A stretch of 64,000 bases of DNA from Antedon mediterranea (lineage: Eukaryota; Echinodermata; Crinoidea; Comatulida; Antedonidae), in assembly GCF_964355755.1 (NCBI RefSeq), contig NC_092670.1:7401001-7465000 (forward strand), read 5' to 3'. Under the pieces are notes generated by a model. The model was not told where the DNA came from and did no database searches. It saw only the letters and a list, made by a program, of their open reading frames with translations. Numbering within the stretch: the stretch's first letter is position 1; every line of letters begins with the position of its first letter. The position numbers were made by a program, and so were the translations under genes. This document shows positions 1 to 15,400 of this stretch, piece by piece.

Positions 1-376
1 ACAATATTTTTTTTAAATATTTATTTTATTGTGACATTTCATGCATTTACTCAAAATATGCAATGTCATTGTAAAAAATGCTAGACACAACAAAATTAAT
101 ATGTTATGTTATTAGAAATTATAATAAATATAGTCAAATTCTATTGTAGCTTGGCTATTTTTTTAAAAATTTTAATTCATTTGTAATTAACTGATGGAAT
201 TTTCCTCAAACATCTGTTTTCAAAACATATTATTTTTTTTCCTGTTGAGTCTGACAATTATAATATTAATGTGAAATCTTAAATCAAATATGTAAATTAA
301 AAAATAATTGTGTAATATCATTGTAAAAAAAAAACAGCAGACATGCATTTAATATTGATAGAATTTAGAAGCTTAC

Positions 377-400
377 CGCCGAGACAACTTCACCATTGTC
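377..400 (-). CDS. KIF13: KIF13 exon 9, 24-nt microexon
   Basis: The 24 nt lie between a good acceptor (TTATTTCCAG) and donor (GTAAGC). Its eight codons read DNGEVVSA, in frame after exon 8. They occupy the place of the (S)GNSGEKVSK stretch just before the LSLVDLAGSE strand of KIF13, which should be the next exon, off the left edge. Confidence 0.75.
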
Positions 401-3400
401 CTGGAAATAAGACCAATGAGAGAATAAGTAGTAACGGCCTACAGTACTGTACATACTGTATAATCTAGGGACTTTATGCATCAGGCACCCAATTCCTGGT
501 ACTTACTACAGACTACTAGATTTCTTTAGTATCATAGGAAAATTCCATAATACAGTACATCATGTATGTTTCACATGTATTGCCATCATCCAGACCATAA
601 CCTCACCCTTAATCTAACCTTACATGTCAATACATGTGCCAAGTGATATAACATGAGATGCTGTATACCAAAAATGTTCCTATGATGCTGGGAAAATATT
701 GTTGTACTGTAGGTGCAGATACAGCTTTTGTATTCATCAGAGCGTGACATGTCATTCCCTCTTGCCTTAGCAAGTAAGCAAATAAGGATTACGGTATGTA
801 ACATTTAAGAATCTTGGCGTTTCGACTGCAAATATGTAACTTATCGCTCCTAGAAATGTGCCATAAAAAGTGTGAATTGAAGTCACTCTGCACCTCCAGT
901 CCTGATGCATAAAGTCCCTTATATTTTCATGCTAGATATGCTACACATTGCCTCATTTACACTTTATTACTACTTGGCCTTTTGGAGAGTACTCTTCAGT
1001 ACATGTTAAATGTCATTATATCTCCTCCATTCAATTTGTACAATATTCTAGACCATTCACAGGATTATTAGTCTTTAAAGACAGAAATTTATATGAAAAC
1101 TGAATCATAAAAATTTATGTTTACCGTAATTTTAAAATGTCATTTCTTAAACTCATGGTAGACAAAAGAAAGCCATTAAAATGTTCACTTATCATTACTC
1201 AGTATGTTTACTGTTTGTTTAAAAAAATTTTTTTTATTTTATTAATATGATTCATTCATTAGAAAAAAAAATGTTTTGCTATAGTGCCGAATTTGGGCCA
1301 GACCAAATCATAAAGTGTAAGTGTAAATGGGGTGCATGTCTAATAAAGAGAATCCTATTTAAACAACATGCTATCTATATATCCCTGATGCTATGTATAT
1401 ATTAATACTACTGTAAGTACTAACGATTGTTTAAAATATGAATGAAAATATGAAAACAGATAAGAAAATGTTTCAGGGTGAGGAGGAAGGTATATGTGGT
1501 GATAAAAAGTTAATATAAATATACTGTGTATATATTTTGCTTTACATACAGTATTGAAAAAATGTAATAAGATTTAAATGGAAACATTTTGGCTACAAAC
1601 AATATGGAAAATAGAAAAATAATTTGTATAAAAAGGCATAGGGTGCATCGCTTTATCATTTCAGTATCCTTTAATACAGATTTTCTACTGTGTGTTAGAT
1701 TCTAATGTTTTGAAATTTGATTTTTATATCGAGTTTAGTAAATGTAATTAAAACATCATAAAAATAGCAAACCACTTTTTATTATAATGCTCATCGTAAT
1801 GTTTAAGGTGAAATAAACTGGTGGCATGCGTGCCACGATAATTTCTAAATAAACAATTGAATATTTACTTTAAATTCTGCATAAATTGTAGTAGCTAGAA
1901 ATTAAAATAACATTGTCCATTGACAGAATTTTGATTTTGAAGTTTATAACCTTGATTGATGGTACAAATCCATAACACAGTGTAAAATATTATACTAAAA
2001 CTATTTTATTCAATGATTGTACTAATTGATTGTACTACTAATTACAGTCACTTTATAAGTAGAAATAGTTCCGAAGTAATTATACTTAGGTAAAAGTTAA
2101 ATTCAATTAAATTGGAGTTAGGTGTTCCTGGAATTATAAAAATGGAATTCAGCTTGTTAAATTTTTAACGAATACAGATCCTAAAAGGAGAATGGTCTTT
2201 TCCTGAAAGGAGGAGAGAAATACTGTATGTTTAACAGTCAACCTGTAACTCTATCCATTCTATTAAGTCCCAAATGTGTCCCCTTAATAGAGGTTTTAAT
2301 TGATTTAATAATAATTACTGTAGATTGAAAATAATGCACTGTATTGAGAATATGTATTGTAATTTTTAATTTTTTTAAACCAAAATAACTGAAATCGTAT
2401 GATTGAAGGAACTTACATTTGTCTCAATATCAAGAAGAGTTTGCGTAAGAGTGATATTGAAGACGGCGTGAGATCGGCTACTCTCGTGGTTCATGTTTGT
2501 GGCAGCTACTGTTCTGGATTTGTTTCCCTCGGACATCAAAGATTCGATATCCTGTAAAGAAATATATATAAAAAACATTTCAGCACACCAACCATCTGGA
2601 AACATTCTCATTAAAAAATGCTGATTAGTTTTTTTTTTAGTAAATCTAAATTGGAGAAGTACGGTTTTTTAGTACATTTTTGGCTATACCATCTTAGTTC
2701 TTGGTGTGATAAACACTATTGCATTTCAAATGAAGCTATTATTTTTTCTATCATCAGGGCAAGAATAATCCTGGACTTTTCCAATGGTAAGATCAATTAT
2801 ATACAAGTTTCAAAATATTATATTTCTATGAATGAAGTGTTGGGTTATAATTATATCCTATTGTTAAAGTCTCCAGATTGCTAGCATAAAATCATAGCTC
2901 TAGAAATGTTAACTAACACTGCACACTGTATTTAGGTTGTCACAAACAAGCAATGACACTCCTATTTTTTAATACATTATTACATTTTTATTTTTTGTCA
3001 TTTTAAACATAGCTACAAGTCTAAAGAATGGAAAGGGTTAACATCTATAGTAACTTATACTGTATGTGTGGACATTATTGGATTGTCATATTGTGCTTAT
3101 AAATGTAAACACACTGTTTAGCACACTGCTGTTTTAACACACTGATTACTAGAGACATTGAACGTGTACAATACTGTACATGGCTGAAAAGGCTTAGCAA
3201 TGACAAATGAATGACTATAATAGGTTCTATAAACATGCGTTGTTTATGCTCTTACTGGTGAATATTAGCGGTGGTTCAAGGGCAAAGAGAATTATCAATA
3301 TTGTTGAAAACCTTTGCATTATATTACATGTATGCATATTTAATAATCCTACTGTTAATGTATGTAAAATCTAGTGTAGTACAAAAACTGAATTTTTTTA

Positions 3401-6400
3401 ATATTTTGTCATTTTAAAGTACTGTACATAAAGCTATTTTAACCAAGCGTTTTAACCAATGACAAGCGAAGTTATAGACAGTTAGCAATCACAAGCGAAT
3501 AAGCCATCGCTTGTGATTGGTCAATTCGCTTGCGTTGCGTTTACGTCCTTGCGTTACGTTCTAGTGGGAACCAAGCTTTAGAGTGGACCCAAGACATGCC
3601 TTACTACGCTTTTAGCTTTTGTAATAAAAGCGTTGTACGACTATAATTACTGTAAGTTTTATGAAATCATGTCAAGTGTTTATATAGGCATATTTTTAAT
3701 ATAACAATTAATATGTGTTAGTATAAGAAAATTGGAGTTTATTTATAGATATAAGGAAGAAAAGCAAAGAGATTATAGAATGTGCTATTCCTGAATATAC
3801 CATACTAAAGTATCGTAAGTTTAAAACTCATTTCTACTGTTAAATCTCTTTATACTGATAGAAACCTATCCACTCAGTTTAGCTTGTTTTAAGATTATTG
3901 TTAAAATGTTCTGTGGATTCGTAGTGTTCACAATTATGCTGTTGTAAAATAAATTAATGTTTTCCAAATGTTCAAACACAGCGCAAGTCAGTTTGTATAA
4001 ATGATGAAATATTTTATTCAACACTACTCAACACCTAACTATACTTATCTTTCTACTACTACTTTAACCGCCTGAAAGGTATAAAATATTTCTTTACAGT
4101 TTGATTGTGTGTACTGTTAGCACTCAACATAAACAGAAACCTGTCTGCAATTTATGCAAATTAGCGAGCAGTAAATGGATCGAACATAAATACATATTAG
4201 ATTTTGATTATTTTAAAGGATTAATTTTCAATATTCACAAAATTATTAAAACAGTTTTTTAAAGGGTTCTACTAAAATTAATCTTTATTAAATGTAAAAT
4301 AAATTTTTATGTTATTGTTTTTTTCTTTTTTTTTTTATCTTTTTCATGGAGGAAAATTAAAATAAGACAAAAAGACATTACAGCCTTGTCAGGGAAAAAA
4401 ACTTCAATTTGTGTACTGTGCAACTCTCCCATGCTACACTTTCATCTGGGTTTTGGTCTTCCTTGGTCCTGTGAGACCGTTCTTCTTTGTCAGTCTGTTT
4501 TTATTGTTCTGGCAAAGTGTCCTGAACATCTTCATATCTTGATTGCTACTTGCTGCATGATGCATTGAACCCTTGTTTGATCTCTATCCACCTATCAGTT
4601 TTTATTCTTAATATATCTTTAATAGTATATTTGAAAACAGCATTGGCAATTGAACGCTACCAGGGATACCTTAAATACCATTAGTACTTACTACTGTATA
4701 GCTAGCTATACTGACAGGTATGTCATAACATTTAAAAACGTGATGCTAATAACAAGATGAAAAATTAATGAGTATTAAAAGCAACTGGTATTTACTACCA
4801 GCTGTTTAATATCAAGGCCATTGAAATAGATTCATATTGAATAAACGATGACACGCAAACCTCTTTCATCTTTCATATACTAAACATCATAAATATTTAG
4901 CAATATATTCTGTCAAAGAACAGATGAGAGATAACGGTGATTGTTCCTTGTTGACAGAAATTGTCACGACTGTTGAAAATGAAATCTTTGTCAGCATCGG
5001 AAGATTAGTGGGTTTCTGCTTGCTTTGATATTTGAAGTATATATGATGTTGCCTGAATGTATTAACAGTGATATTTGAATATGTAGGCTGTGTATTACGA
5101 AATGTTTAAGCATGTCTATGACATGCTAGTATTCTTCTTTTACATCACTTTGACTTTAATCTCGTAACACCAGTATTCCTAGATGGACTCACTTCCAAGA
5201 ACGCAACCAGGCCCAACATTTGACAATGTTTGGCTGTATATCTGATGACTTTAGAATTTTCTTTTTAAACATCTCAAGCAAGATTTTACAATATACTTTC
5301 ACTCATTGACAGTTTAAACCAAAATAATAATACTATTTAGTTCTATGCTCCCTGACACATTAGCTGAAGACATGATTCTTGGAATATAAAATTAATATGA
5401 ACAGGGGTGTAAATAATGACATTTTTCTAGGTTTAATATCTCTCATTTCAAGAAGTATGGGCTATTGTTGGTTTATCCGAATAAAGCTTCTGCAATTTTG
5501 AATTTTTTTTAAATAATAATATAATAGTAATAATCCTGTATTTTGCAACCTACATCACGTTTGCTAATTTCGTTCAATGTTAATAATAATCAACATTATG
5601 TACTGCAGAACACGCATCAAAATTAAACTGATGGATTTATATTCATAATCTGCAAAACCTTCAGGCGTTAAAGGATATTGAATGTTACATCCAATTGCAA
5701 TGTACATAGCGCATCAAGACAGAGAAATAGAACCTGACCTTTCAACCACTGTGAAGTACACATTGAATATGAAAAAATCATACAGTACTGTACAGTGTGC
5801 AAATACTCTCTTTGAAACCATGTGATAGATTGAAATAACACTTTATTACAAATAGGAAGAGGAATTGCTGTTTTTGGTTTACAGGTTTTATCTATGTATA
5901 TTATTACAGATCCTGTGAATCATGACAATATAACTGAGCAATGGCAATTGTTAAGAGGTTTTTATTTTTAGAGCCTCAACGAATCAACACAAAAGTGGCT
6001 AAAACTACACTAGTCCTGCTCTTTGTTTTACTTTACTACTGTAGCCCAGGCAATGCAAACTTGAAATCATTAAGTTTAAGTACTGTACATGACTTCCTGT
6101 GTTATGTACTCTGACAATTGTACCGCAATAATGCAACGTGTTATATAATTTTAAAAATTCAAAATCAATTTGTTCTTTGTATTAGAATCAATATTTAGAT
6201 TTGAGAAATCACCTATAGTATTGAAAATTTATTTTCTATGTATATGACAAATAGTATTGCACAACATGCGAGGACCAGTTACTTATTTGTATGTGCAAGT
6301 ATTTTGAAATTCAATATTACAAACTATATATGCTGCTAATGTACATTCACCTGGATTTTGTACTGTAGTGCAACTACAGCAAATGCATAGCTAATGTACT

Positions 6401-9400
6401 GTTGAAGTGGCTTGTATTCAAATAGAAAGATAAATATTTAGGTAGCTAAATACCTGGAATGAGGAGACTGCTAGAGCTGATAGGCCATCTACATAGGGAC
6501 CGTAAATCTTATGCTCTCGTACACGAAGACCTTGCTTCCTATGATGAAGATAATTAAACATTAGATATTGTGAAACCAACCATATAGATTGCTATTGAAG
6601 AAAAATGAGCTGGAAAAACTGTAATATTAAATAATATTGAACAGTTACAGTATTATTCTAAACAATCTCACTTTAAATCATTTGGAAAATTAAATTTCAT
6701 AAACGTTTTTAAATTGTGTATTGTTATAATGGGTTTGATTGGTGATATTACAAATGGACTGATGGGCTAGACCTTACGGTGTACAGTACAGTACTTTTTG
6801 CAGGCAATGTATTGTAGATTGGGGATGTACTGTAAGACAATTGGCACCAACATGTAACTAAGGAAAACAAAAATACTCACCCTCTCGGATCTAGTAAATC
6901 GCGTACTTTCTCATTGTATATTTCAATATAAGAAACCTCAACTTTAAATGATAAAGAATCGTTTGTGTCTTCCTCTAGAATTCTTTCAAACAACGTGTCA
7001 CATAGCCTTGGAGTTAGGCCCTTGTTGTCTTCTGTTCCCATCATAGTGAACGATTTACCAGAGCCTAGATGGATAAAAATAATAATAATAATGTCACAAA
7101 ATCATGTGGGAATGTAGTATAAAGTTAGTTAAAAAATGATACTAGATGTGTGTGGCACTTTCCTACGCATTCACAGTGGAGCTGTCGCTTGGTGGTTGAA
7201 ACATGCTTGCCTTTAAATCCCAAGGTCTATGGTTCAATTATGGGTTGTAAACTTATAAATCCATTCCCTACTGTACCTCAAATGAGACTTGGTTTAAGCA
7301 TGATAAATTATAAAATAGTTTTATCCATCTTATATAATAAAAAGTTGCTCTCTGTTGGACGCGTATAAAATATATAATACACAGCGCCCTATTTCTTACT
7401 TACTTAACTGCCGATCCCTTTCTTTCCAGTCAAAACATTTACTTTACATAATGTTTCATACCTGTTTGTCCATATGCAAATATGCATGCATTATATCCCT
7501 CAAATGAGTTGTCCAATAGGTCCAGTCCCAGACACTCAAACACTTTACTTTGTCCTGAAATATGAAAAGGAACACTCATATTCGTACTCGCACTTTGGTG
7601 CAATTTCTTTTCAATGGCAGACCTATTGTAGGATGCAATGAGGTATTGCTATGGTGTTCAGACTATAATATACTGCTTCTCCGGGTTCATTTTTAAGTTA
7701 TTTTAAGTTATATTTTAAATTGTTCATTTTATTCTCATTCTCGACTTTGGTATAAATATTGTGCTCTTTTACAACTGCAAATTATCATTTTCAAAAATGT
7801 TTGAAACGAAATCGTAGCCAGTTTGTACATTATTTTGCAGTGAGTTACAACTAAACTCCCTGGTATGTTGTCTATATAGTTGCCATTTACTGTAGTGTTG
7901 ATATGGCAAATCCCATGACATACGAAAGTTTGAATCAACTATAATAGCGAGTATAATCTAGGATTATACAACAAATTATCCATTACTAGAGAGTTTAACT
8001 GATACAAAGAACTAAACAGTTATACAGTATTGATGTCACCTTGCTTTTATTTGACCATCTAAAATAGAAACTGCCAGGATTTCACACACTCACACAAACC
8101 TTTATTTTAATTGTCCACAAAATAATGTGATCTGATTTGTATTATATTTTACAGCCTATATGGTATAGTATATATGGTGGTCAATCAAAGAAAAACAAAT
8201 TAAAAGTTGAAATGTTTAAGGCACATTTTTTATAGTAAAAAGAACTAGAGAACTGTAGCAGACAAGTAACCATGTTTCAATTGAAGCCCATACTACTGTA
8301 CTACTATAGTATTACTGTAATTCATATTCTACAATTGCACTAAGCACTAGATAGCTCCTAATACTGGTTTTACTACTTCATTTGTAATTTCTAATGACAA
8401 CATTTTATATAATTTCAGCAAATTATTCATGATTTTTTGTCACAAATGATTACACCATGAGTCATAGGTTAATATAATTACAGGTATAGTGTACTACTAT
8501 AGTTCATTCTCATAAAAAAAATGACAATGAAAAATTAGACACACTGTATGTGGTTCACATAACGTATTACACAATGAGCTCTACACAAGATTGTCTAAAA
8601 ACACGCTTTTAGTAATAAATATCTTGCAAAACGGAAATCATAAATACTACAAGCTTTGGGCTTATACATTTCAGGTCATTTAATATCATACGAGAATTGA
8701 ACAATGCATAGTCAATATTCACTGGCGTTGTAATGTGCTGGCAATTTTATAAATGGGCAAAATTACTGTATATTTTAAGTATCACTTTGATGGGTATATT
8801 TGTGCACACAAATTGCGCAGGTTATGTAATGGTAGAGTCTATTTAATTTTTGATTTTTGATTTTTGAAACTATATGGCCTAGCTGGCACAAATTGGATTT
8901 TGCAATGTACTGTTCAGAACATTTTGTAAACCTTAGGCCTTCAATTAAGTACTTTTAATATCACCAAAATGCAATGTACAGCAATCACCAGGAAGATTGC
9001 TTTGAAGGTCTGACCCATTCAAACACTCTATCATACAATTGATTCCAAGACACTATTGTTTCCTGTATTGGTATCTTTCCTTCCTTCTTTCTATGAGTAT
9101 TCCTGAATCTCGGAAACCATTCCAAACTACAGTACAGGGATACTCAACAGTGGTAGAATTTATAACTGCAGATGATTTACAATTCACAAAGCATTTTAAT
9201 AAAACAATTTCATTTTTTTTATTTTAAATTTATTTTATTTAAACTGCAGTGCAAACCTTAACATATTAATTAAAGATATTAAAATTATCATTTCTATAGC
9301 GCCTTTACGAAGATCAAAGGGGTTTACAAGGACTAATGGTGAACATTGACTTAAAAAAAGAGATTTTAAGAGTTTTTAAGAATGTCACTGATGGTGAATT

Positions 9401-12400
9401 GCGTATAGGTTTACTAAGGTTATTCCGCATAGTCAGGCCAAGATTTGAAAACGAATGTTCACAAAATTATTTTTGAGACTAGTTTTTGTTTATAATTTTA
9501 CCAAAGTAATTCACGCAAGTAACCTGTAGACAGGCGCAAGGTAATTTACACAATTTTTTAAACTTGAACCCAAATGTTAATGTACTGTATTTTTAATATT
9601 TAAATATAAATACAGTGAATCCGTTACTTCTAAAATTCTATAGTTATATGGAAACTGTAACAAAACATCAGGACATTGAACACTGTAGAATGAGGATAAT
9701 TTATCCAATGTCATCTAATTATTAAATATGTTAATTATAGTATTGAAATGATGGACTCATAAACAACTTTTATTGTCATCAGATTAGCTTTGATGAATCA
9801 TCATAATACGTGATGTTTGTGATGAAAAAAGGCAATTTAATCATGAAATTATCTTTCTCAAAAATTCATAAATCTTTAATCAATAAAATATGTTTAAAAA
9901 ATAGATAATTTTGCATACCATTTTAAAATCAATAAACATGATAAGGTTTTGAATATATTATTTAAAAAAAAAAAGATTTTATATAAACCATTAAGGAAAC
10001 ATTTTTAAAAATTAAGATAATATAATGTACAGTACTATACTAGGTATGGTAGAACTATGTGTTTTGTATGTCTTTTTCCATTACATCTTTTTCCATTATG
10101 TACTCTGTCAGACATGCCAAAGGCAATTACAGATAGACCTTTAGTGTTCAATACATAAAAATCATTTCCAAGGATTGTCATACAGTAGATTATACAAATA
10201 AATGACGTCATAGAAAGAATCTTTGTATTACGGTAATACATTATAACTTTGTGATTGGAATTACTATCGTCATCACAATCAATAAATTCAATATGGTTTG
10301 GAAGAGTAAAATGAATAATACTGTGTCATAGAGAATATGTTAGAAATAAGTATGGGCATCCTTGTCAACATTGTCTGTGTTGAAAAAAAATATCTTATTT
10401 TCTCACATAGTTGACAATGCTGTCAAACTGTAGATTAAACATTAAATCTGCCAACATACTTTGCAACAATTCTTTTTAAAAGCATGAGTACATTTTGGTA
10501 TTTGAGGTACACATAAAAATGTTGCCATGTTATCCTGTTGTGTATAACTGTAGACTTATATCCTTTTCACACTGCGTTTAAAATTGTTACCACTTGTTAC
10601 AAGTTGTAACCAGGTTTGATCTCCCAAAGACATGTTTTCACACACGCAATTCAGGCAATAATTTCGCCAGTGTAGCATACTGTAGCAAAACAACAAAACA
10701 ACCTTTTTGCTACAGATTTTTAAATTTGTGTAGCAAAAAATACAATACAAAACTATGTTTCTCGACACAAAAATCAGTTTGATTAGCAATATTGCTAAAC
10801 AAAATTTTAAAATGAAATTTTCCCCTGCGCATACACGAACCTTGTAATATCGCGGGAGGACAGAATAGCAATTGAATTGCAATACACGTGACCACAGTAA
10901 AAGAATGCGGAACATTTCGTAACAAACACAGGCCTCTTGTTCGGTGTGTTTTTCTTCCGAAATTTCACAAGGGACCCTGGTAAAATCTCTGGACCCCTGT
11001 GAAATCTCGGGAGATTTTCCACAAAATTGTCTTCACACTATGCAAACCTGGTTACAACTTGTTACAAATTATTACATTTTGTAGACAATACAATTTTCTC
11101 ATGCTTTCGATAGCAGTGCACAATTCTGCAGTACTATCCAACCAAACTAAATTATATTTTGTAACCATCCACGGTTGTGCATAGACAATAAATAATTAAT
11201 TCTCTGATGACTGCAATGCAAAACAATGATTGTAAAACAAAAATAGTTCCTACACAGATTGGTTGTGAATAATTATAAGGAAGTAATAATTCTGTATCAC
11301 ACAAATCTTTGCTTCTATTTCAACAAAATTGACCTTCGACCTGACTCATAGCAAATTATTTATTTAGTATACAATTCTTTATTTTTACAGTAAATTTAAC
11401 TGTTGTTAAAAATAGGAATAATAGGAATTTAAAATGATACTGTATTGAAAATACCATAGTAATTAACATACTCTTCATTTAAACGTTTAAGTGAGCAAAC
11501 AAGTAAAGGGCTTACAGTACAAAAAAAAATGTTATGGCATATGGGAAAGGGGAGATTCTTAGGAACAATTAAATCTTTCAGGGAAAAAAAATATGAAAAT
11601 TTTCTTTCTCTGAACCAAAGATATATTCTATTTTATTTGGCCTTAGTCTTTCCTTTTTGATTATACTTAATTACAGAATGTAGACCACTTCAAATGGCAG
11701 AGCTTGTATTGTAAAGCACTTACTGTACTGTACAGTAAATTCACCAAGGACTTGAATACACACAGACATGTATAGGTCAGATAGGAACTCCACAAAACAA
11801 AATTCTCAATTTAGAAGATATTTACAATTATGGCAACTGTACATAATTCAAAATACAGAACTCGAAACATGATATTGTAGTTGTTTAATTTAGTTGTTAT
11901 TTTCATTTATTTTAAAATTGTTTTAAATTCAAAATCTTAGTAAAGAAGTGTCTTAAATCAACTTCTCATGCACATGTTTCAATAACTTGTTCCTACAGGT
12001 AATGTCTTTCTGCAATCCTTTGCAGGCAAATTAACTATACAGTCTGAACCTACCTGAAAAATTTGGGCTATTGTCTTCCATAGAACAAAAACAATGATCA
12101 TAATTAAAAGTCTGTAAACAAAAAACATGATCAAATTAGTAATTTCTTTATGGCTTTTTCTTTATTTCTCAAGTAACATTTCATAAAATTGTCAGTTATC
12201 ATTGTATCAACAAATGTTCACTTTTGTTTGAGAAGCATGGGATTTAAGAAAAGGCTATCATGAAAGGTACAGCTGTATAGAGACAACAATTTAACCAGTC
12301 CATCTCATTTGGGGCAAAGTCCAATTGGAAAACACAAATCTATTTTCGCATTCAACCATGCAAGTGAAACAGAACCAGATCTCAATTGTAGTTTGTACGC

Positions 12401-15400
12401 ACTTTTTTGATCAATGACCTACAGTACGCCTTCCTAATTTATAGACAAAATATCTTTTAATGCAAAGTTCCTAAAACAATGGGTATTGTGGATGGGATGT
12501 TTTTGAGGAACTTTTATTCATTTAAACTTGAGTAGACTTTTAATATTTATTTAGTGATACAAATAGACACTCACCTTTTTCGATTTGCTGTTGAAAGTCA
12601 ATGGCAGGTCAATGGAAACAGGAAATGAAAAAAAAAATACATAAAATGTAATACAAAACTGTGAATTAAATCATTAATATATTCTAGTTCATGTTTACGA
12701 AAATAGAATATGAATTTTTAAAAAAAATATTTAAAATGTGTTATTTTATTTATACTGCAGTATGTGATGTAGCATTAATTGACGAATGTGTTAAAATAAA
12801 GCAGTGACAAGATTACAGTGGTAGATACTGTAAGGTACTGATGACTTTCTACTTTCAACACAAGGTTCCTGGTTCAAATCATCTATTTTAAGCCACTGGG
12901 CCTACAGTACTAAAGCCAAACTCTACTCGCACCTAAATCCGGGACCACTCCCGGGGGGTTTTAACTTGATAACAGTACATCTTTAAAAAGTCTGATTTGC
13001 TAGCACTTCTGTTCATCCTTGGCATGGTGGAACATTACTACTGTAGTTCTCAGTAGTACAAACATGCAACTGAGATCAAATTGATAAACCATGAACTCAC
13101 AAGAGAATGAACTGTATTTACAGTAATAGTAGATGAAGAGATTTTTCTCTTTGGCATGTATGGTGGATGGGCACTATTTATTACCGGTAAGTATGGAGAA
13201 CGTGGGGGGATGACTTCAAACTGCTAGTAGACTGGAGTATAGTAAATTAGTCTGCAATTATGTCTTTAGGCATGATGTACAGTACACCAGTTTTTAAAAG
13301 ATCATAATTTACAATTTTCATATAATCTCATGTCTAATCATATTCATAATATAAGTACTGTATAGTATTACTACTGAGTAAAAAGAAAATATTTAAATTA
13401 GCTATCTGATTATGCAAACCTTACAGTAGATCAATAGTAGATTATCATGTTTAAACTGAGGTTATCCCCAATGATGTACATCAGTACCTAACTGTATCAT
13501 TCATAGATAAATTACACTAGGGTAACTAAATAAAACAGATAACACTCAATATGTAGTTAGTGTGTAAATTTAATTTTGGAGACTGAAATCAAGTCAGGGT
13601 TATGGATTCTGCTGCATAACACCGAATAATCAATTTTGTTTCTGTATTTTTTTTTTCTTTTTACTACAGGTCATCTATGTGGCAATGCATTCTATCTAGC
13701 TGTTGAAAAACCAGTTTGACCTCATCAATATCACTATGCATACAAAAACTAGCGACATATGAATTGACCATTCGCTTTTATTATATTGTAACCTAAAACA
13801 TATTCCTGTCCACCTTATTATACTGTATCACTATCACCTTAACTTATTACTTGATTGTGATAATCTCGACGCCTTCTTTCCTCTGAAAAATTAGTGTTCT
13901 TCTTCATGTTTCCATATTAAGATAAACATCTGATGGAGGCCCTTTTTTCTCTTTTTAATTAATCTTTCATCATGGAGTTATAAAATGTTATTTTCAAATG
14001 TTGTTTCACACTTGAACAACTCTCTCACTTTATAAAAAATTTACTCACTATCAATTCTTTTCAAATAAATTTTTAAATGTACAGTATTTGTTCAGCAAGA
14101 CAAAAATCATTTTTATTTTTTATTGGCGCAATACAAATGTTTGTATTACTACAGTATTATTTATAATAAACTGACTGACCAGTGACAAGGTTTGAATAAA
14201 GTAATTTGGTACTAGATGTACTGTATAAAGTACAATAGGTGTCTAAGACATCCCCATGGCCTCTATTTTGATTGGTTAATGAATCAAATTAGCCAGAAGC
14301 ATTTAGAGAACTGTGTAAATGTACTAACTGTATTTAATCTTAAAACAAACATCTAATGTAAATCTAAGAAACGTTTGTACAGATACAGTATTTAGAAGGT
14401 TGAACACATTTTGGGGAAAAGATGGTGTTCAATGGGTTGGGTGTATTATTACATGACTGATTTGTATTAGCTGCTAAATTGTGTTGTTATTTAATATTAA
14501 ATTTGAATTTCCTACTGTATTAATAATAACATGGTTTAATTGTCCTAATAATAATAGCAATACCACACAATTGTTTAAAAAGTTGTATGGATTACACTGT
14601 ATGTATCATGGGGGACCTGTATACCATATTTTTTAAGGTAATATGGAAACCAAAACAGGGATGTTTTTTTTATTATCATCATGTACAGTAATTTTAAATA
14701 TTATTCTTTAAATTGTAAAAAGTCCTGCAAAATGGAGGCGAGTACTGTAGACCAAGTGTTTTTGTTTTCTGTCAACTCATCTCTTTTAACTCAATCAGCA
14801 TGTACAGTATTTTCACATTTTGTTTTAATAACCAACTAACAACTACCGGTAGTAGTAGTAGAAGTTCTACTAATATTTAAAGCAAAGTCTTCTAAACATA
14901 CATAAACAGGTTTGGGAACAGACTGTCGTACAGTAAGCTTTCTTATATAACTTTTATGTGAATGTTGGGTTATGGACATCAGTTCAGTATTGTATTTGGA
15001 TTTCAATCTATGTTTTTATCTATTAATTTGTTGCTGAAAGCGCTTTACAAGTTAATAACACCAACTAACCACAGGGCATAATTTTACCTGTCACATTTAA
15101 TCAGTCCATCTTACTGAGCACCAAAGGAACACAACAATATTCAGTTATGATATTAAGATTTTATAGGCCAGGGTAAATTTTAGGGTAACATTAAACAATA
15201 ACAAATTATACACACAAATTTGTGTAATTAATATAAATTGTTTATCTTTTAATCTTAAATCAAAATCTATTTTTGGCCACATGAAAAAAATGTGCAGAAA
15301 TAATGTTTTATATAATTATTATTAAATTCTAAAAGTCTATTCGTTAATTAGGCACATCAGAATGCTGAAAATTGACTTGTTTCTATTTTTTGCGAATTGA

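Noticed and set aside
3486-3519. Micro-palindrome insertion like those at 39-41 kb
   Set aside because: A good hairpin, but no flanking direct repeats and embedded in a larger repeat with several ACAAGCGAA words.
10556-11022. Three overlapping minus-strand ORFs of 71-119 codons
   Set aside because: They lie inside a foldback element, occupy three different frames and show no protein features. Shadow ORFs of a GC-richer repeat.
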